A stretch of DNA of 64,000 nt from Mesorhizobium sp. YM1C-6-2 (GCF_003666685.1 NZ_RCIZ01000004.1:397262-461261); one strand, 5' to 3'; numbered from the stretch's first letter, positions 15,636 through 24,757 are shown. Numbers and translations are program-made. Notes: generated from the sequence alone by a model not told the origin.

Positions 15636-16163
15636 ATGGATTCCGCCACGCTGAAGGCCATGCAGGCGCCGCTGAAGGACGCCTACCGCAACGACGCCGG
15701 ACAGGCGCTGATCACGCTGCGCGCCAGGGGTTCGATCGACGACCAGAAGATCGCCTGCAAGGTCGAGACCGGCCGCGCCATCGCCGAAGCGGGGCTGCAT
15801 CCGGCGACCGGCGGCAGCGGCATGGAGCTCTGCTCCGGCGACATGCTGCTCGAGGCGCTGGTCGCCTGTGCGGGCGTGACCTTGAAGGCGGTGGCGACCG
15901 CGCTGGAGTTCCGGCTGGACGGCGCCAGGGTCGAAGCCGAGGGCGACCTCGATTTCCGCGGCACGCTCGGCGTCTCGAAGGAAGCGCCGGTCGGTTTTCG
16001 CGCCATCCGGCTCAACTTCGATCTCGATACGGACGAGCCGCAGGACCGCATCGATTCGCTGATCAAGCTCACCGAGCGCTACTGCGTCGTCTTCCAGACC
16101 CTCAACACGCGGCCCGAACTGTCGGTGGCCGTCGATGCCGAGCGGCCGGTGGCCAAGCTCTGA
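15636..16163 (+). CDS. OsmC family protein
   Basis: A 175-residue OsmC/Ohr-superfamily protein. The typical long central helix is seen in SGDMLLEALVACAGVTLKAVATAL (residues 67-90) with a cysteine at residue 79; a second cysteine comes later at ERYCVVFQTL (residue 149). The paired Cys residues in this fold reduce organic hydroperoxides, but spacing here fits the general OsmC group rather than Ohr, so the substrate is open. The ATG at 15636 follows AGGGAGAGA; upstream in-frame ATGs lack conserved residues. Confidence 0.85.
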   Translation: MDSATLKAMQAPLKDAYRNDAGQALITLRARGSIDDQKIACKVETGRAIAEAGLHPATGGSGMELCSGDMLLEALVACAGVTLKAVATALEFRLDGARVEAEGDLDFRGTLGVSKEAPVGFRAIRLNFDLDTDEPQDRIDSLIKLTERYCVVFQTLNTRPELSVAVDAERPVAKL

Positions 16164-16195
16164 AGCGGCATCCTTCAGATCTCGGCGGCATCGCA

Positions 16196-16237
16196 GCTCA
16201 AAAGAAAGGCGCCACCGGGGCGCCTTTTCTTTTGAGC
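16196..16237. terminator. Strong bidirectional terminator hairpin
   Basis: GCTCAAAAGAAAGGCGCC pairs with GGCGCCTTTTCTTTTGAGC around a 5-nt loop, with one bulged base. The GC core is flanked by A- and T-rich arms on both sides, so it can stop transcription from the OsmC gene and from the convergent outer-membrane protein gene. Confidence 0.85.
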
Positions 16238-16248
16238 TTCCGGAGTCG

Positions 16249-17088
16249 TCAGAACGTCGTAGCCACCCGCAGGAAGGGCCCGTGCAGCAACGGGTCCTCG
16301 TCGGCGCTGAGCGTATACCCCTGGTCCGAAACCGCCGTTCCCTCCCTCAGGTTCCACCACTGCTGGAGCCTGTAGCCAGCCGTGAAGGTCCAGGTGTCGT
16401 TGGCATGCCAAGACAGGCCGGCGAGGCCTTCCAGGTTGTAGATCGTACGGGAACTGTCCGTCCTTACGTCGTTGGCTTGGGTCTCGATGTCGAAGCTGCC
16501 GAACAGGATGGAGCCGGATGCTTCGGCGACAAAACCGAACTGGGAGCTTCCGAGCATCGTCTCCGACTGGAAGCCGACGCGCGGACCGAACGCCCAGCCC
16601 TCGGCCTTGTAGGTGATGGGGCCAAAGAAATCCTCATAACTGAGTTCGTCCCTCGAATGGAGGGCGCGAATGCCGAACAGGAAGCGCGTCAGCGGGTTGC
16701 CGTTGAAATGGTAGCCGGCATCGAGATCGATTGTCTGGAAATCCAGGTCCGATGTGAACCGGACGTCGCCGGCTTCTTCGTCGAAGCCCCTGCCGCTGAT
16801 CTCGTCCAGCCAGGTGCCGGTTGCCGTGATCTGCCAGTCCCAGGTGGGATTGAGGAACCGCCGATAGGTGATCGCCGCGTAGAACCCGTCCTGATTGTCG
16901 AAATCGCCGAACTTGTCCGCGCCCGTTTCGCTGAGGTCGCCCTCCATCCAGATCGGCCCGCCCTCGATCGACAGATAGTTGAGCGGGCTCACCTCCGGCG
17001 GAGGCATGACCGGCATGTCGGCTGCATTGGCTGCCGGTGCCGCCCCTATCAGCGGCAGCACGAACAATGACTTGGATTTCAAGGACAT
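16249..17088 (-). CDS. Predicted outer-membrane beta-barrel protein
   Basis: A 279-residue secreted protein. A signal peptide (LFVLPLIGAAPAANAAD) is cleaved near residue 23. The rest is made of alternating amphipathic strands ending in Phe (LRVATTF), the sorting signal of barrel proteins. Visible strands include LSIEGGPIWMEGD, FYAAITYRRF and FTAGYRLQQWWNL. I recognise no specific family; the shape suggests an 8- to 12-stranded barrel. It shares a terminator with the convergent OsmC gene and has a 277-bp upstream region before the P450 gene, which faces away. Confidence 0.7.
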   Translation of the reverse strand: MSLKSKSLFVLPLIGAAPAANAADMPVMPPPEVSPLNYLSIEGGPIWMEGDLSETGADKFGDFDNQDGFYAAITYRRFLNPTWDWQITATGTWLDEISGRGFDEEAGDVRFTSDLDFQTIDLDAGYHFNGNPLTRFLFGIRALHSRDELSYEDFFGPITYKAEGWAFGPRVGFQSETMLGSSQFGFVAEASGSILFGSFDIETQANDVRTDSSRTIYNLEGLAGLSWHANDTWTFTAGYRLQQWWNLREGTAVSDQGYTLSADEDPLLHGPFLRVATTF

Positions 17089-17365
17089 CCGATAGACCCC
17101 GCAGTATCAGTATCGAACCCACCGCAGAAATGGGGTGCAATGTGCTTGGTTTTTCGACCCCGCGCAAGCATGCCGGACATTTCTTCATCTATTGTTGCCG
17201 AACAGCCATACTTCCGCGGTGAACCATAGTTCTCGCCAAGCAACGCGACCCTGGGCCGCGCCGAACTTGCTCGGGCGGTTTGCGGCCCTTCATGGATGCT
17301 GTAGTAACGGACATCTTCCAGGATCCGGGCCGCGCCACGTGAACGACCAATCGAAGTTTCGAGCC

Positions 17366-19147
17366 ATGCCGGCCAATTTCGAGTCGTTCGGGGCGGTGGT
17401 TGACTTCCTCTCCCGGCGCGCCCCGTTCACGACGAACCGGGTGGGGCCCTTTATCCGCGCCATTCGCCGCCAGATACTGAAGGGGGAGCACGTGGCGGCT
17501 TTTGATGGCGAAATGCTTGTCGGCTATGCCGGCTGGCTGCCGACCACCAGGGCGGTCGCTGAAGCCTGGCTCGAGGATGGCGGCGAGCTTCGTCCGGCCG
17601 ACCGCGACGCCGACGCCGTCGCCCTCACCATCGTCGCCGTCGACGATCCCGGGCTGACGCTCGGGCTTATGCGGGCGGCCCGCGAGATCAATCCCGGGCT
17701 CAGGGTGTACTTCAAGCGCTCCTACGCGGACGCCTCCCGCGCGGCCCGCAAATCCCAGGTGCTGAACGTGACGGGTGCCGGCGAGGGCGCCTTGGCCGAA
17801 CGTCCCGCCGCAAAAAGCGCTGCCATCCCTGCCGGCGCACCCCTCCGGCCGGCCGCGCGTCCTCCGATCGCCGACGACCCTTGCGCGTTCCTCTATGCGC
17901 TTGCCCAGCGCGCGCCCGGCGCCACCGAGCGCATCGCGGTCGGCGACGAAAGCGTGCTCGTCGTCCAGGACCCCGATGTCGCCGCCCATGTGCTCGTCGG
18001 CAATCTCGCCAACTACCGGAAGAATTTCTCGTCCTTCACGCCATTCTTCGGCCGCAGCCGCCTGACCCTCGACGGCGAGGCCTGGCGCCGTTCGCAGCGC
18101 GTCAGCCAGAGCTTCATCGCCCCGCACGACGCGGCCCGCGCCGCTGGCATCGTGTCCCGCCTCTACGCCGGCCTTGCCCAAGAACTCGCCGCGACCGGTT
18201 CCGCTGCCGGCCCCGTAGACGGCGCCATCGACCGGGCCGCTGTGGCGGCGTTGACCGAGATCGTGTTCTCCACGCCGCTCGCAGCGCTCGGCGACGGTTT
18301 TGCCGCCGACCTCCGCCCGATCATCGGTTATGCCGCCGCGCGGGCGTGGGACCTGCCCGGCGTGCCGACCGCCGTCGACGGCGGGATGCTGGCCGGGGCG
18401 CAGGCGGCGTCAGGCCGGGTCCGCCAGGCGATCGCAGCGATGGTCGAGCGGCGGCGCGCTGCCGGACCCGCGAACGACGCCTTGTCGGCGCTGATCGCCG
18501 CCGCCGACCGCACCGCAGGCGAACCGGAGGAGGAGCGGATCGATCTCGCCGGCGAACTGCTGACGCTGGTGATCGCCGGCTCCGACACCACCTCGGCCGC
18601 CCTCGGCTGGGCGCTGTCGATTCTCGCCTCGCTTCCGTCCTTCCAGGACGCGTTGCGCGAGGAGATCCACTCCGCGTTGGGCGACGGCGAACCGGGGCTG
18701 GACGGCCTCGAACGGGTGCCGAGCCTGCGGCCCTTCATCGACGAGACGCTGAGGATGTTTCCGCCGGTGGCCATACTGTCGCGCTTTGCCGAAGGTCCCG
18801 ACGCGGTCGGCGGCCATGCCGTCGCCGCCGGCGACCGGGTGCTGGTCTCGGTGATCGGCCTCCACCAGAACCCGGCGAGCTGGGAGGCGCCGCGCGAATT
18901 CCAGCTTGCGCGGCACGATCCCGATGCGCCCGGCCGGGCCGGGCGGCGATCGCATTTCATGGCGTTTTCGGCCGGGCCGAGGATCTGCGGCGGGGCGCGT
19001 TTCGCCCGGATCGAAATGGAGATCGCGCTGGCGCAGATTCTCCGCCGCTGCCGGCTGGAACTGGACGAGCCGCTGCCGCTCGCCTTCGACTGGGGCGCAT
19101 CGATGCGCCGGCGCGGCGGCCAGAAGATGCGCGTGACCGCCCTCTAG
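17366..19147 (+). CDS. Cytochrome P450 with an N-terminal HlyC-like acyltransferase-fold domain
   Basis: A 593-residue protein, about 150-180 longer than a bacterial P450. The P450 part (about residues 170-593) is intact: I-helix IAGSDTTS near residue 405, K-helix ETLR near residue 459, and heme loop FSAGPRICGG with the Cys ligand near residue 540. Residues 5-125 form a separate domain (PFIRAIRRQILKGEHVAAF, then LVGYAGWLP and INPGLRVYFKR) whose pattern resembles RTX-toxin lysine acyltransferases (HlyC), a GNAT-like fold. The HlyC catalytic His position appears to be Thr (APFTTNR). Both a GTG at 17339 and the ATG at 17366 are possible starts. No redox partner gene is adjacent. The substrate is unknown. 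Confidence 0.85.
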   Translation: MPANFESFGAVVDFLSRRAPFTTNRVGPFIRAIRRQILKGEHVAAFDGEMLVGYAGWLPTTRAVAEAWLEDGGELRPADRDADAVALTIVAVDDPGLTLGLMRAAREINPGLRVYFKRSYADASRAARKSQVLNVTGAGEGALAERPAAKSAAIPAGAPLRPAARPPIADDPCAFLYALAQRAPGATERIAVGDESVLVVQDPDVAAHVLVGNLANYRKNFSSFTPFFGRSRLTLDGEAWRRSQRVSQSFIAPHDAARAAGIVSRLYAGLAQELAATGSAAGPVDGAIDRAAVAALTEIVFSTPLAALGDGFAADLRPIIGYAAARAWDLPGVPTAVDGGMLAGAQAASGRVRQAIAAMVERRRAAGPANDALSALIAAADRTAGEPEEERIDLAGELLTLVIAGSDTTSAALGWALSILASLPSFQDALREEIHSALGDGEPGLDGLERVPSLRPFIDETLRMFPPVAILSRFAEGPDAVGGHAVAAGDRVLVSVIGLHQNPASWEAPREFQLARHDPDAPGRAGRRSHFMAFSAGPRICGGARFARIEMEIALAQILRRCRLELDEPLPLAFDWGASMRRRGGQKMRVTAL

Positions 19148-19169
19148 CCGGACCTCGACCGCCTCGCGA

Positions 19170-19397
19170 TCATTCCGGCGACGCTTCGTCCGCGCCGGCG
19201 TCGTCGCCTTCGTCGCCATAGGGCGACGTGCTCGGCACGCAGCTTGCCGACCAGCCTGCCGGGGCGGGCTGCTTCTGGTATTCGGTTATCGCCGAGGTGC
19301 ATTCCTCGCGCGTGTCGAAATATCCGGGCATCGTGGTCAGCCCGCCCTGCGGACCCGCGACCACGAGATACCAGACGAGTGCGACTATGGCGGACAT
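19170..19397 (-). CDS. Small secreted or membrane-anchored hypothetical protein
   Basis: A 75-residue protein with an N-terminal hydrophobic stretch (MSAIVALVWYLVVAGPQGG), two cysteines (residues 32 and 51, in REECTSA and SASCVPS) and an acidic tail. The paired cysteines and the leader suggest a periplasmic protein with one disulfide. AGAGGAAG sits 4-10 bases before the ATG at 19397, which supports this start over the longer frame from 19454. The function is unknown. It converges on the P450 gene. Confidence 0.6.
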   Translation of the reverse strand: MSAIVALVWYLVVAGPQGGLTTMPGYFDTREECTSAITEYQKQPAPAGWSASCVPSTSPYGDEGDDAGADEASPE

Positions 19398-19585
19398 GAG
19401 CTTCCTCTTGAAGTTGCCTGAAGGTTTCGTGATGTCACGCCCATCTGATGGCAAAAGCGCGGCAGACTTTCACCTTCTATCCCGAACCGTCCAACCCGGG
19501 TCAACCGCGGTGGATCGCGGCCGGGCGTCCGGCCATTGAAATGGGGCGCTGGCGGGGGCAGAAAAGTCAGCCAGGAGGAATCGCC

Positions 19586-20299
19586 ATGCCGGCTGCGCCG
19601 CGCCTCACGACGATCGGCTTCGATGCCGACGACACGCTGTGGCAGAACGAGCAGTTCTACCAGACGACGCAGGCGCATTTCATAGAATTGCTGAAGGATT
19701 ACGCCGACCCGGAGCAACTGCCCGACCGGCTGCTCAAGGTTATGCTGCGCAACATCGGCGCCTATGGGTTCGGCATCAAGAGCTTCACGCTCTCCATGGT
19801 CGAGACGGCGATCGAGGTGACCGAAGGCAGGGCGCCTGCGCAGGTGATCCAGGAGATCCTCGCGGCCGGACGCGAGATGGCCAGACATCCCGTCGAGACG
19901 CTGCCCTTCGCCCGCGAGACGCTCGAGGCGCTTGCCGGACGATACCGGCTGGTCCTGATCACCAAGGGCGACCTCTTCGACCAGGAGCGCAAGATCGCGG
20001 AATCGGGCCTGGGCGAACTCTTCGAGGCGGTCGAGATCGTCAGCGACAAGAACAGGTCGACCTATCAGCGCGTCTTCGACAGGCATGGCGACGGACCGCA
20101 CAGGAGCTTGATGGTCGGCAATTCGCTGAAGTCGGACATCTTGCCGGCGATCGCCGCCGGAAGCTGGGGGATCTTCGTCCCGCACGACCTGACCTGGGCC
20201 TACGAGCATGCCGAGGCGCCGCAAGGCGAAGCCCGCTTCCGGCAGGCAGCGCATCTCGGCGAGATCGCCGGGCTGATCGAAGAGATCGAGCGCGGATGA
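19586..20299 (+). CDS. HAD family hydrolase
   Basis: A 237-residue haloacid-dehalogenase-fold hydrolase. Motif I is FDADDTLW (the nucleophile Asp is the first of the D-x-D pair, near residue 12), motif II VLITKGD, motif III a Lys in EIVSDKNRS and motif IV GNSLKSDI. A helical cap follows motif I. Such enzymes are usually phosphatases for small phosphorylated metabolites. An AGGAGG 7 bases before the ATG at 19586 fixes the start. The stop overlaps the next start (ATGA), coupling it to the membrane protein at 20296. Confidence 0.9.
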   Translation: MPAAPRLTTIGFDADDTLWQNEQFYQTTQAHFIELLKDYADPEQLPDRLLKVMLRNIGAYGFGIKSFTLSMVETAIEVTEGRAPAQVIQEILAAGREMARHPVETLPFARETLEALAGRYRLVLITKGDLFDQERKIAESGLGELFEAVEIVSDKNRSTYQRVFDRHGDGPHRSLMVGNSLKSDILPAIAAGSWGIFVPHDLTWAYEHAEAPQGEARFRQAAHLGEIAGLIEEIERG

Positions 20300-21909
20300 G
20301 CGAAAGCGCAATTCCCCCGACCGCGGGTTTTGATGGGCTGCTGCAGCGCGCGGCGGCGAGCCGCTTTTCCGCAGTGTCGGTCGTGGTTGTCGCGGCGACC
20401 CTTTTGATGATGCCGGCCTTCCTGGCTGGGCACATCGTCGGCCACAGCAGCATTCTCAACGTGGTGTGGTCGCAAGGCTTCTCCGGGCAGCTCTTCGCCG
20501 GCGATCCCTATCCGCGCTGGCTGCCGGACGTCAGCCGGGGAGCCGGCAGCGTGGTGTTCTATTTCTACGGCCCGTTGCCGTTCTACCTGACCGCGCCGTT
20601 TCACCTTCTGGTCGACCCCCGGCTGGCCGTCGTGCTGGGCAGTTGGCTGATGCTGGCGCTGTCCGGCCTGTCCTTTTTCGCTCTGGCCGGGGCGTTTGTC
20701 GGCCGGGGGGCGGCCCTTGCCGCGGCGATCGTCTACATGATGATGCCTTATCACCTCTTCGCCGACATATGGATAAGGGCGGCTATCGGGGAACAGGCGG
20801 CATTCTTCCTGGTTCCGTTCTGCCTGTTGTGCGCCTATCGGCTTGGCGATGACGCCCGCTACACCTTCGGCCTCGCCGCCGGCTTTGCCGGGCTTCTCGT
20901 CTCGCATCTGCCCTCGGCGCTGATCTTCGCGCCGTTCCTCACCGGCTTCTGCCTGTGGACGGCCTGGCAGGGCAGGGCCTTTGCCGTCCTCCTTCGGTCG
21001 GCTTTGGCGGCCGTGCTGGCGGGCGGGCTTGCCGCCGCCTACGTCCTGCCGGCGATGTTCCTGCAGGACATGGTGCAGGCCGACAACTGGGGCGTGCATC
21101 AGCCTGAAAGGAACCTGCTTTTTACCGTCGCGGGAAGTTTCGCGACGTTCCTGGCATTGGCTTTCGGCGTTGTGTGCGGGGTGGTCATGTCCGCCGCCGT
21201 GTCGATGATTGCCGCGCAGCGCGGCCGCGCCGTCGCGCCGTGGGTCGTCGCCGCGGTCGTCCTGGTCTTCCTGATGACGCCCTTGTCCGGCCGGCTGTGG
21301 CAGTCGTTGCCGATGCTGGAGCGTATTCAGTTTCCCTGGCGCGCCCTTGTCCTGTTCGAGCTTTGCGCCTGCATGCTGCTGGCCTTCGTGCTCGACGCCC
21401 GGCCGCAGGGAACCCGCATCGTCGTGCCGATGGTGGGCGTGTGCGTGATCGTCACGTTCTTCGCGTTTCTCTTTGGCAGGGGCGTTCTCGGAACGGAGGC
21501 TTCGCTGGTCAAGCCGATCGACGTCGAGAACGCCATGATCGCGATTGCCGCCGATGCACCCGAATATCTGCCGGCATGCGGACCGCCCGCCGATCCCGTC
21601 GAGCTCGCCACGGGCAAGTGGACGCGCATAGTCGAGCGCGCGCTTGCGGAGCGCGGGCCGGGCGTGCTGCCGGTGTTCTACTATCCGTTCCTGTCGGTGA
21701 CGGCGGATGGCGCGCCCGTCGCGATTGCCTGCGATCCGGCGACGGGCCTGATCGCTGCCGATATTCCCGCCGGCGCCAAAGTCGAGATAACGAAGACGGC
21801 GCTGCCCATCGAGCGGCTCGGCTACGCGATCAGCGCCGCCAGCCTCATCCTGCTCGTTGTCGGGATGGCCTATGCAGGAAGGCGCACGCGCAACACCGCA
21901 GCCGGATGA
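20296..21909 (+). CDS. Polytopic membrane protein of the PTPS-related (PF10131-like) family
   Basis: A 537-residue protein with about ten hydrophobic helices. The early periplasmic loop FAGDPYPRWLPDVSRGAGS, then FYFYGPLPFYLTAPF, matches the YPRW...G.G...fYgPlpyyl signature of 6-pyruvoyl-tetrahydropterin-synthase-related membrane proteins, which resemble GT-C glycosyltransferases. A soluble segment (about residues 410-500) precedes the last helix. Despite the family name it has no pterin-synthase residues that I can see. Start ATG 20296 overlaps the HAD stop. Co-transcription suggests the HAD enzyme and this protein serve one pathway, perhaps transfer of a lipid-linked sugar (inference). Confidence 0.75.
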   Translation: MSESAIPPTAGFDGLLQRAAASRFSAVSVVVVAATLLMMPAFLAGHIVGHSSILNVVWSQGFSGQLFAGDPYPRWLPDVSRGAGSVVFYFYGPLPFYLTAPFHLLVDPRLAVVLGSWLMLALSGLSFFALAGAFVGRGAALAAAIVYMMMPYHLFADIWIRAAIGEQAAFFLVPFCLLCAYRLGDDARYTFGLAAGFAGLLVSHLPSALIFAPFLTGFCLWTAWQGRAFAVLLRSALAAVLAGGLAAAYVLPAMFLQDMVQADNWGVHQPERNLLFTVAGSFATFLALAFGVVCGVVMSAAVSMIAAQRGRAVAPWVVAAVVLVFLMTPLSGRLWQSLPMLERIQFPWRALVLFELCACMLLAFVLDARPQGTRIVVPMVGVCVIVTFFAFLFGRGVLGTEASLVKPIDVENAMIAIAADAPEYLPACGPPADPVELATGKWTRIVERALAERGPGVLPVFYYPFLSVTADGAPVAIACDPATGLIAADIPAGAKVEITKTALPIERLGYAISAASLILLVVGMAYAGRRTRNTAAG

Positions 21910-21918
21910 AGCGCGCCG

Positions 21919-22695
21919 CTAGTCCGGCAGGCGGTATGAGCGGAAGCGCCCGGTCTTGACCTGGTAGACCTTGCCGGTTTCCGTCACTTCGGGGCCGACC
22001 AGGCGCATGATGTGGGCTGCGACCTCGGACGGATGCGGCACCGCCTCGGGGTTCTCGCCGGGAAACGCCTGGGCGCGCATGGCGGTGCGGGTGCCGCCGG
22101 GATCGAAGGCGTTGACCCTGAGCGCCAGGTTCTCCGTCTCCTGCGCCCAGGAGCGCGCCAGCGCCTCGACGGCGGCCTTGGATGCCGCGTAGGGGGCGAA
22201 GAAGGCGCGCGCCGAATGGGCGATGCTGGACGTCACGACGACGGCCCTACCGGCATCGGAGAAACGCAGCAGCGGGTCGACCGAGCGGATCAGCCGCCAC
22301 GTGCTGGTGACGTTGACGGTCATCACCTTGTCGAAGGTCTTGGCCTCGACATGGCCGATCGGCGAGACGACGCCGAGCATGCCGGCATTGGCGACCAGTA
22401 TGTCGAGCTTCTTCCAGCGATCGTGGATGGCGCCGCCCAGCCGGTCGATGCCGGGCATGTCGGTGATGTCGAGCGGAACCAGCGTCACCTCGCCCTTGCC
22501 TGATCTGGCGCGCTCGGCCTTGATCTCGTCGTCGAGTTCCTCCAGCCCGCCGACCGTCCGCGCCACCGCCACGACATGCGCGCCGGCCGCCGCCAGATGC
22601 CTGGCCATGAAATAGCCGATGCCGCGCGACGCCCCCGTAACGAGCGCGATGCGGCCCGTCAGGTCAGGAATTCTGAGGTCTGGGGCAGTGGTCAT
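21919..22695 (-). CDS. SDR family NAD(P)-dependent oxidoreductase
   Basis: A 258-residue classical short-chain dehydrogenase. The cofactor motif TGASRGIG is at residues 20-27, NAG near residue 96, catalytic Ser in VVTSSIAHS and the YAASK pair near residue 165. The substrate cannot be inferred. The start at 22695 (MTTAPDLRIPDL) is preferred because the longer frame reaches into the divergent promoter of the DoxX gene. It converges on the membrane protein ending at 21909. Confidence 0.9.
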   Translation of the reverse strand: MTTAPDLRIPDLTGRIALVTGASRGIGYFMARHLAAAGAHVVAVARTVGGLEELDDEIKAERARSGKGEVTLVPLDITDMPGIDRLGGAIHDRWKKLDILVANAGMLGVVSPIGHVEAKTFDKVMTVNVTSTWRLIRSVDPLLRFSDAGRAVVVTSSIAHSARAFFAPYAASKAAVEALARSWAQETENLALRVNAFDPGGTRTAMRAQAFPGENPEAVPHPSEVAAHIMRLVGPEVTETGKVYQVKTGRFRSYRLPD

Positions 22696-22877
22696 TCGTT
22701 CATCCAGTTCTGGCGGTGCCTGAAGCCGCACCAGATAGGACGAATTTGCATCCGGCGAAACCCTGCCGACGCCGGCGCGGGCCTTTCTTTCCGGCGGTCG
22801 GAATTTTCGGCAGGACGATGTCGAAACGACGGTCCGCCATTCGTCATCAAACAAATCACCTTGATGGAGGACAGACG

Positions 22878-23291
22878 ATGAGAACCGCGGCAATCCTGAT
22901 CGCCAGGCTGATCTTTGCCGGCGCCTTCGCCATGGCGGCAGCGTTCAAGTTCGCCGGAATGCCTGACACGGCCGGCTACATCGCCGCCGCCGGCTTTCCT
23001 TTTCCGCTGCTGCTTGCCTGGCTCGCGGCGATATTCGAGGTGGCGCTGGTGCTCGCCTTCCTGACCGGCGCCTTCTTCTCGGAGGCGGCGCTGCTCGCCG
23101 GCATCTACGTGATCTTCCTCGCCTTTTCCTTCCACGGCCCTTCGCACTGGGAAGGAAACCAGGCCGAGTTCGGCTTCTTCGTCGATCACTTCACCTTCCT
23201 GGCCGGGCTGCTCTACGCAGCCGTCCACGGTCCGGGCAGCGTCCTGGCTGTCCGCAAAGGCCTGATCTGGCGGGAAGAAGTCGCTGCGTAG
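22878..23291 (+). CDS. DoxX family membrane protein
   Basis: A 137-residue protein with four membrane helices, typical of the DoxX family: ILIARLIFAGAFAMAAAFKFAG (the first helix with a conserved K-x-x-G exit), a second helix around LLLAWLAAIFEVALVL, and two more. DoxX proteins are inner-membrane subunits of quinone-linked oxidoreductases or redox stress complexes; the partner here is not evident. TGGAGG about 10 bases before the ATG at 22878 decides the start. The stop is 2 bp from the convergent purF stop. Confidence 0.85.
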   Translation: MRTAAILIARLIFAGAFAMAAAFKFAGMPDTAGYIAAAGFPFPLLLAWLAAIFEVALVLAFLTGAFFSEAALLAGIYVIFLAFSFHGPSHWEGNQAEFGFFVDHFTFLAGLLYAAVHGPGSVLAVRKGLIWREEVAA

Positions 23292-23293
23292 CG

Positions 23294-24757
23294 TTACTGG
23301 CTGCCCGCCGCGAGGACGGAGAGCGTGCGGACATTGTCCGAACCCTCGTGATCGAGCAGCCTCGTCGGATACTGCGTGGTGAAGCAGGCGTCGCAGAACT
23401 GCGGCTGCTCCTCGTTGCGCTGGGCCTCGCCGACGGCGCGGTAGAGCCCGTCGATCGACAGGAAGCCCAGCGAATCGACGCGGATGAACTCGGCCATCTC
23501 CTCGATCGACATGCGCGATGCCAGGAGCTTGGACGTTTCCGGCGTGTCGACGCCGTAGAAGCAGGAGGAGCGGGTCGGCGGCGAGGCGATGCGCATATGC
23601 ACCTCCTTGGCGCCGGCGTCGCGCACCATCTGCACGATCTTCTGCGAGGTGGTGCCGCGCACGATCGAATCGTCGACCAGCACGACGCGCTTGCCTTCGA
23701 TCATGCGGCGGTTGGCGTTGTGCTTCAGCTTGACGCCCATGTGGCGGATGGAATCGGTCGGCTGGATGAAGGTACGGCCGACATAGTGGTTGCGGATGAT
23801 GCCGAGCTCGAAGGGGATGTCGGCCTGCTGCGAGAAGCCGATGGCCGCCGGCGTGCCGGAGTCCGGAACCGGCACCACGATGTCCGCCTCGACCGGGTTC
23901 TCGATAGCCAGTTCCGCGCCGATGCGTTTCCTGACGTCATAGACGTTGCGGCCCTCGACCGAGGAATCGGGCCTCGCGAAATAGACATATTCGAAGATGC
24001 AGAAGCGCGGCTTCTGCGGCTCGAACGGAAAGATGCTCTCGATGCCCTTGGGCGTGATGATCACCATCTCGCCGGGCTTCAGGTCGCGCACGAAGCGCGC
24101 CCCGATGATATCGAGCGCGCAGGTCTCGGAGGCCAGGATCCAGGCGCCGTCGAGGTCGCCGAGCACCAGCGGGCGGATGCCGAGCGGGTCGCGGCAGCCG
24201 ATCATCTTCTTGGAGGTCAGCGCGACCAGTGAGAAGGCGCCCTCGACCTGGCGCACCGCGTCGATGAAGCGCGAATTGATGTCGCGCTCCTTGCTGAAGG
24301 CGACGAGATGCAGGAGCGTCTCGGTGTCGGAGGTCGAGGAGAAGATCGCGCCCTGCTTCTGCAGCGAGCGCTGCACCGTCATGGCGTTGGTCAGATTGCC
24401 GTTGTGGGCGATGGCGAGGCCGCCCTCGGCGAGTTCGGCGAACAGCGGCTGCACGTTGCGCAGGCCGGTGCCGCCGGTGGTGGCGTAGCGGGTGTGGCCG
24501 ATGGCGCGGCTGCCCTTCAGCCTTTCGATGACCGCCGGCTTGGTGAAGGTGTCGCCGATCAGGCCGACATGGCGTTCGACGTGAAACTGCGAGCCGTCAT
24601 AGGAGACGATGCCTGCCGCCTCCTGGCCGCGGTGCTGCAGCGCATGCAGGCCGAGCGTGACGATCGCCGCGGCGTCCTGCCGTCCGAATATGCCGAACAC
24701 GCCGCATTCGTCATGAAAATGATCGTCGGCCTCGGCCAGCAAGGAAGCATCTGCCAT
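23294..24757 (-). CDS. purF: Amidophosphoribosyltransferase
   Basis: A 487-residue PurF, the first committed step of purine synthesis: PRPP plus glutamine to 5-phosphoribosylamine. The N-terminal nucleophile is Cys18 in DECGVFGIF, exposed after removal of a 17-residue propeptide, as in B. subtilis-type enzymes. The glutaminase domain covers residues 18-250 with GHTRYATTGG; the phosphoribosyltransferase domain follows with VVLVDDSIVRGTTS near residue 365. The cysteines CFYGVD and CDACF in the C-terminal third suggest an iron-sulfur-binding subtype (inference). The start at 24757 is fixed by the propeptide length. Confidence 0.96.
   Translation of the reverse strand: MADASLLAEADDHFHDECGVFGIFGRQDAAAIVTLGLHALQHRGQEAAGIVSYDGSQFHVERHVGLIGDTFTKPAVIERLKGSRAIGHTRYATTGGTGLRNVQPLFAELAEGGLAIAHNGNLTNAMTVQRSLQKQGAIFSSTSDTETLLHLVAFSKERDINSRFIDAVRQVEGAFSLVALTSKKMIGCRDPLGIRPLVLGDLDGAWILASETCALDIIGARFVRDLKPGEMVIITPKGIESIFPFEPQKPRFCIFEYVYFARPDSSVEGRNVYDVRKRIGAELAIENPVEADIVVPVPDSGTPAAIGFSQQADIPFELGIIRNHYVGRTFIQPTDSIRHMGVKLKHNANRRMIEGKRVVLVDDSIVRGTTSQKIVQMVRDAGAKEVHMRIASPPTRSSCFYGVDTPETSKLLASRMSIEEMAEFIRVDSLGFLSIDGLYRAVGEAQRNEEQPQFCDACFTTQYPTRLLDHEGSDNVRTLSVLAAGSQ

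Noticed and set aside
17135..17365. Upstream in-frame extension of the P450 gene
   Set aside because: The added residues are Cys/His/Pro-rich and unconserved in look, and the region overlaps the divergent promoter of the outer-membrane protein gene. The ATG at 17366 or GTG at 17339 fits better.
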